In this document: in pieces, positions 60,195 to 64,000 of the stretch
Position numbering within the stretch: the stretch's first letter is position 1
How the letters are laid out: every line of letters begins with the position of its first letter
Program-made: the position numbers and the translations under genes
Notes under the pieces: generated by a model
Seen by the model: only the letters and a program-made list of their open reading frames with translations
What the model was told of the DNA's origin: nothing
Database searches by the model: none
Assembly (NCBI RefSeq): GCF_000499845.2
Contig: NC_023753.2
Coordinates: forward strand, 4,920,791 to 4,984,790
DNA from: Phaseolus vulgaris
Lineage: Eukaryota > Streptophyta > Magnoliopsida > Fabales > Fabaceae
DNA length: 64,000 bases
Direction of reading: 5' to 3'

Positions 60195-63100
60195 ATGGTG
60201 TATTGTCTTGCCTGCTGCTTGTTGGACCTATAGTTCTCCTTCTCTTTTAGTTTCATATAGGTTTATATATACACTCTAGGACCATGTATTATTTAGTACA
60301 TCCACTAAATTCAACCTTACTCTTGTTCACCTTGATTTTGATGTTTCATCACCCATTTGTTTCTCTTTTTGATGACCTTTTCCCTGGTCTATTGTTGTTA
60401 GATACCTATAGTCCTCCCACCCTTTCATTTGTCTATTGATACTATGTATTGTCAAGTATTTTTTGTTTTATAAAAGGGCTATGTACCTCATTACCTATTT
60501 CCCCCTTCATTTGTGATTTTCCAACATTGACCTAGTTCTTCATATATTCTAAACATGTCAAAGGCTCTAAACACCAATCTTAATATGAGAAGGACACTGT
60601 AGGATATTCATTGGTTATCCAAGCCCAAATAATTACCTTTATTTTACCAATAACGTCTTCTTCATTTGTCCTTTCATTCCTAAATATTATTCCATTTATA
60701 TGCTTCCAAATATTCTAGATAATGGTTACCCACATGCACTTCTAGACATGATTACCTTTCCTTTTCAGGTTTGGAATATTGAATTGGTGAAAATGCTGAA
60801 CTAGTTAGTCATGATGTGTTGTTTTAACACGTGTCCTTTATTACACCTATTTTATATTCTATTTGCTACCTTACAAGAAAATAACAAATGAGATAATGTA
60901 TAATCAGTTAGACCGCACATAACACACCTTTTATTGCCAATACTAACTCCCTTATGACATAAATTATCCTTACTGTCCACTCTATCCAAAAACACTCTCC
61001 ATACCAAAATTTGAGCATAAAATATTATTTATATTTCGAAAATGGCTATAAAACAAGCCATCCTATCCATTATCCTTCTTTTAGTTTATTATATGCCAAC
61101 TTAACAATGTACACCTGAGTTTCCCCATCCTTCCATAGCCATATATCATTCCTAGTTCTAATAGGCATGTTCTTCGTTAGCTCCTGCATCAACATCTCAA
61201 CCCTATGGTTGTTCCCATTCGAAGCATACTATTCTCCACTCCAAGCACCATTCTTATAAATTAACTTTCCATCTTCCTAATTCTCCGACCTTTGCATTTT
61301 TAACTTAGAGTTATTGTATAATCTCATTTATCTATGTATTAATCCTTTCCATCCAACTTTCTATCGTCCCAAATTATTATCTTATAATGTCATTTCCGAG
61401 CTTCAATGTGGTATTTTCTTCATACTAGCTTGTCTTCTTCCTTTTCTACCATCATGAGTCATTTTTGACATAGTAGTTGCCTTTAAGCCCTTATTTGATC
61501 CATACTTCATTATAAAATATCTATCCACATGCCTTGACTTTCTATTTAAATCCTCTATTTCCATTTTGCTAAAAAGACGTAGTTGAACATATTCAAATCC
61601 TTCCCACCTAGGCTACTATTTTATTTTGGCTTACAAATATTCTCTCATTTATCCAAGCAATTTTCAGACCATCTTCTCCCTACTTTTGTTTATATTTTCC
61701 TCAGTTCCTTTCTCATTTCCACATGCATTTTGAAAAATGAAAAATAATACAATAAGAAGACATTAAAGGGAAAAACTTTATAGACATATTCTCCCTACAA
61801 AGGTTAAGTTGCTTCCTTTCCATATTACTAGTCCTTTTCTTAATTTTTCCCACTATTGCTTCCCATAACTTATAACTTTGAGGATTGTCCTCAATTTTTA
61901 TTCCCAAGTATGTAAATGGTATATTCATCATATTAGAATTTAGCATAACTCAAAAACTATCTAGAATTTGTCTCTCACACCCTCTATTTTTCTTTTGGCA
62001 AACTTTACCTTTTCAGTCTCGACGTAATCTCAAGACAATTGAGCATGCCTCTTACATCAAGAACATTTTTAGTTTTTGCCTCACACAAGAAAATTATCAT
62101 TTTCAAATTGCAAAATACTTATATCTCTTTAACACCCACTTTCACCCTTCTAAATTTTTTTTCTTAATTGCTTGGTTGACTACACCTACTAAGAATTCAA
62201 ACATATTAAGAACATAAAAGGTGACAAGGAGTCACCTTATCTTAGGCCTTTAAAATGTTTAAATTTCTTCGTAGGGTTCTCATTGTTTATCATTGAAATC
62301 ATGGAGGACTCTAAGCACTCCATAAGCCAGCTGATCCATCTTGTATAGAAGCCTAGTCTTTCCATCATAAAATAGAGAAACTCCCACCTAACTAAATCAT
62401 ATGCTTTTCAGAAGTCAGCTTTGATTATAACATAACTCTTCCTTTTGCGGCTGGCCCCTCCATAATTTTATTAGCTACCAACATACCATATATAGCCCTC
62501 TACCTTATATAAACTTTGACTATGTACTACTAATGACCTTTTGTACCAGTCTTTTAGCTTATGTGCTAGGACTTTTGATATGATCTTGTACATACTTCCT
62601 AACAACGTTCATTTAGGCCTTAAGGGTTATCCGTCTTAGGTATAGTCTTAGGTATACGTGTAATCAATGATGCAATACATCCTTTTGGCCACTTTTCCAT
62701 TATTGCTAAAAAGAGTTAATTATCCTCACTAAACCCTTGAAATATTTTATAACTTTTTTATGAACCTAAAGTTGGAACCATTGGACTTGGGGTTTTACTA
62801 CTATCACAACTCCACATATCATCCTTAATCTTTGCATCTATAATTTTTTCTATCAACTAATATTGTCCTCTAGTGTTAGTGATTGGAAATCTATATTAAC
62901 CTTTTTTTTTTTTTACTATTGACACATCCTCTTACCATATTCCTTGTATGTAGACTCCACTTATCCCATTTCCAGCTCTCTTCCAGCTTATAATTGAATG
63001 GAAATACTAAGTGTTTAAATTTCCTATAGCTATTCAATTAGCTTTAGATTATTGCCAACGTAAGGATTCTTATTTGAAGTTGTTCTGTTTTAGACAAGTG

Positions 63101-63690
63101 AAAAGTTGTTTTCCTTTTCATCTTATTTTTCTCATCTAGCCTATTCTCCCATCTAGTTTATCTAGCTCATTGATTCCCATGATAATATTATGATTTGTTT
63201 GATGAATATTTCCAAACACTTATTTATTCTATACCTTCACAAATATTTTATTTTGTCTTTCAGATTAGATATACATGTTTCATTGTAACTCTTCCAAAGA
63301 CCTATGAACACGCCTTTAAGTCTAGAATTTGATTTCCAAATATCCAAATTTCAAAATGGTTTGGATCCCCAATCCATCTAACTAGGCTACAATACAAAAC
63401 TATCATATTCAGTGCATATTGCTTGATACTAATATTTTTTTTTTCAATTATACTTTTTGTTGGGCCATTTAGTCTATATGAGGTATATTTCCTTCTTATT
63501 AGTAGCGTGTCTAACATTTCTATGATCTTAATAAAATTGGTAAAACATTCTATCTCCTTCCTACTGGTATTATCATTTTTGGAACATTTTCTCTCATCTA
63601 GTTTCCTTATCGCATTAGAATGCTATCCATTAGAATTTGTTGTTTATAAACCTTTTATGTTCATTATTTCATCTCATACTTTCTTTTTGC
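60195..63690 (-). pseudogene. L1-type LINE on the minus strand, degenerate ORF2
   Basis: Read on the minus strand: the end of the endonuclease domain (63302-63517; LLIRRKYTSYRLNGPTKS and LVRWIGDPNHFEIWIF), RT blocks near 62460-62220 (IIKADF-KAYDLVRWEFL, MERLGFYTRWISWLMECLES, KGLR-GDSLSPFMFLI, the hyphens being stop codons), then FTYLGIKIEDNPQSYKLWEA (61713-61946). Many stops and frameshifts. It interrupts the segment that is continuous in unit 1 at about 38935. No clear target duplication or poly-A tail was resolved; boundaries are approximate (within about 20 bp). Confidence 0.82.
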
Positions 63691-63778
63691 CATTATAATT
63701 GCTTGGAGAGTAAACATTAACTATTATTATGAGTACACCTTCCTCCTCCCACCTCCTGTAATGACTATATATCATTAA

Positions 63779-64000
63779 GGTTGTGTTTGGATTAGGAAAG
63801 GGATGCGTGAGAATTTGAGGGAGTGAATGTGTGAGTATTTGGGAGGAAAATGTGAAGAAAATGATGTTGTTTGGATTGAGATATGATGGAGTGAATTTGT
63901 GGAGAAAAATTATTGTAGTCTGTGAATGATGTGATGGATGAGAGTTTTTAATTTTTTAAAATGTTAAAAATGAACATTTACAATTTTTAAAAATAATTAA
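63779..64000. mobile_element. Harbinger-like element of unit 3, cut by window edge
   Basis: Starts ggttgtgtttggattaggaa after TAA (63776-63778), the same terminus and target as 38982 in unit 1. Confidence 0.7.

Larger units (their letters stand above)
57350..64000. repeat. Duplication unit 3 of the CRP array (runs off the window)
   Basis: Aligns with units 1 and 2 from about 100 bases inside their promoter-distal regions, through CRP3 and the downstream DNA to about 60190. Alignment resumes with unit 1 at about 63690 (attataattgcttggagagt) and reaches the Harbinger-like element at 63779. The gap is a LINE insertion. Confidence 0.85.

Noticed and set aside
1..64000. tRNA, rRNA, snoRNA or microRNA genes
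   Set aside because: I looked for T-loop (ggttcgaatcc-type), 5S-like and long-hairpin signatures and saw none convincing; tools could still find some.

Overview
The window is AT-rich eukaryotic nuclear DNA from a flowering plant. Gene families, GT-AG introns and the transposon content (TRIM, CACTA, Harbinger-like, L1 LINE, Ty3/gypsy and Ty1/copia relics) point to a legume, probably of the bean/cowpea/soybean group; the species is inference. I rebuilt the spliced genes by eye from reading frames, splice sites and family knowledge. No database search was run.

Layout. 1-8.4 kb is a small gene-bearing stretch, all on the minus strand: the 5' part of a folate-biopterin transporter-like gene (cut by the left edge) and a complete two-exon FCS-like zinc finger (FLZ) gene. 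8.8-25.3 kb is gene-poor: a TRIM relic, an internally deleted Ty3/gypsy element with both LTRs, a hAT-like MITE copy, an L1 RNase H fragment, a MITE relic and a tandem TRIM. 26.3-32.2 kb holds two divergently oriented, complete GPI-anchored lipid-transfer protein genes. Between them lie a 19-bp minisatellite, a CACTA terminus and a Mutator-like MITE with a perfect 9-bp target duplication.

33.4-34.4 kb holds a short gene fragment resembling the N-terminus of a PPAN/SSF (Brix-family) ribosome-biogenesis protein. Its leader is interrupted by a 445-bp MITE with a perfect 8-bp target duplication.

35.5-64 kb is a segmental array of three related units, each with one two-exon gene for a small secreted six-cysteine peptide (CRP1-3 at 37.1, 48.6 and 57.7 kb). 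The units differ by transposon insertions that can be dated against each other: a Harbinger-like element belongs to the ancestral unit, while separate LINEs hit units 2 and 3. Between units 1 and 2 sits a 4.3-kb CACTA-like element that carries exon-intron-exon DNA of a lysosomal Pro-X carboxypeptidase (peptidase family S28) gene.

The most interesting items are this captured gene fragment with its asymmetric subterminal repeat arrays, and the CRP array, in which promoter elements are conserved and one copy has a shortened C-terminus.
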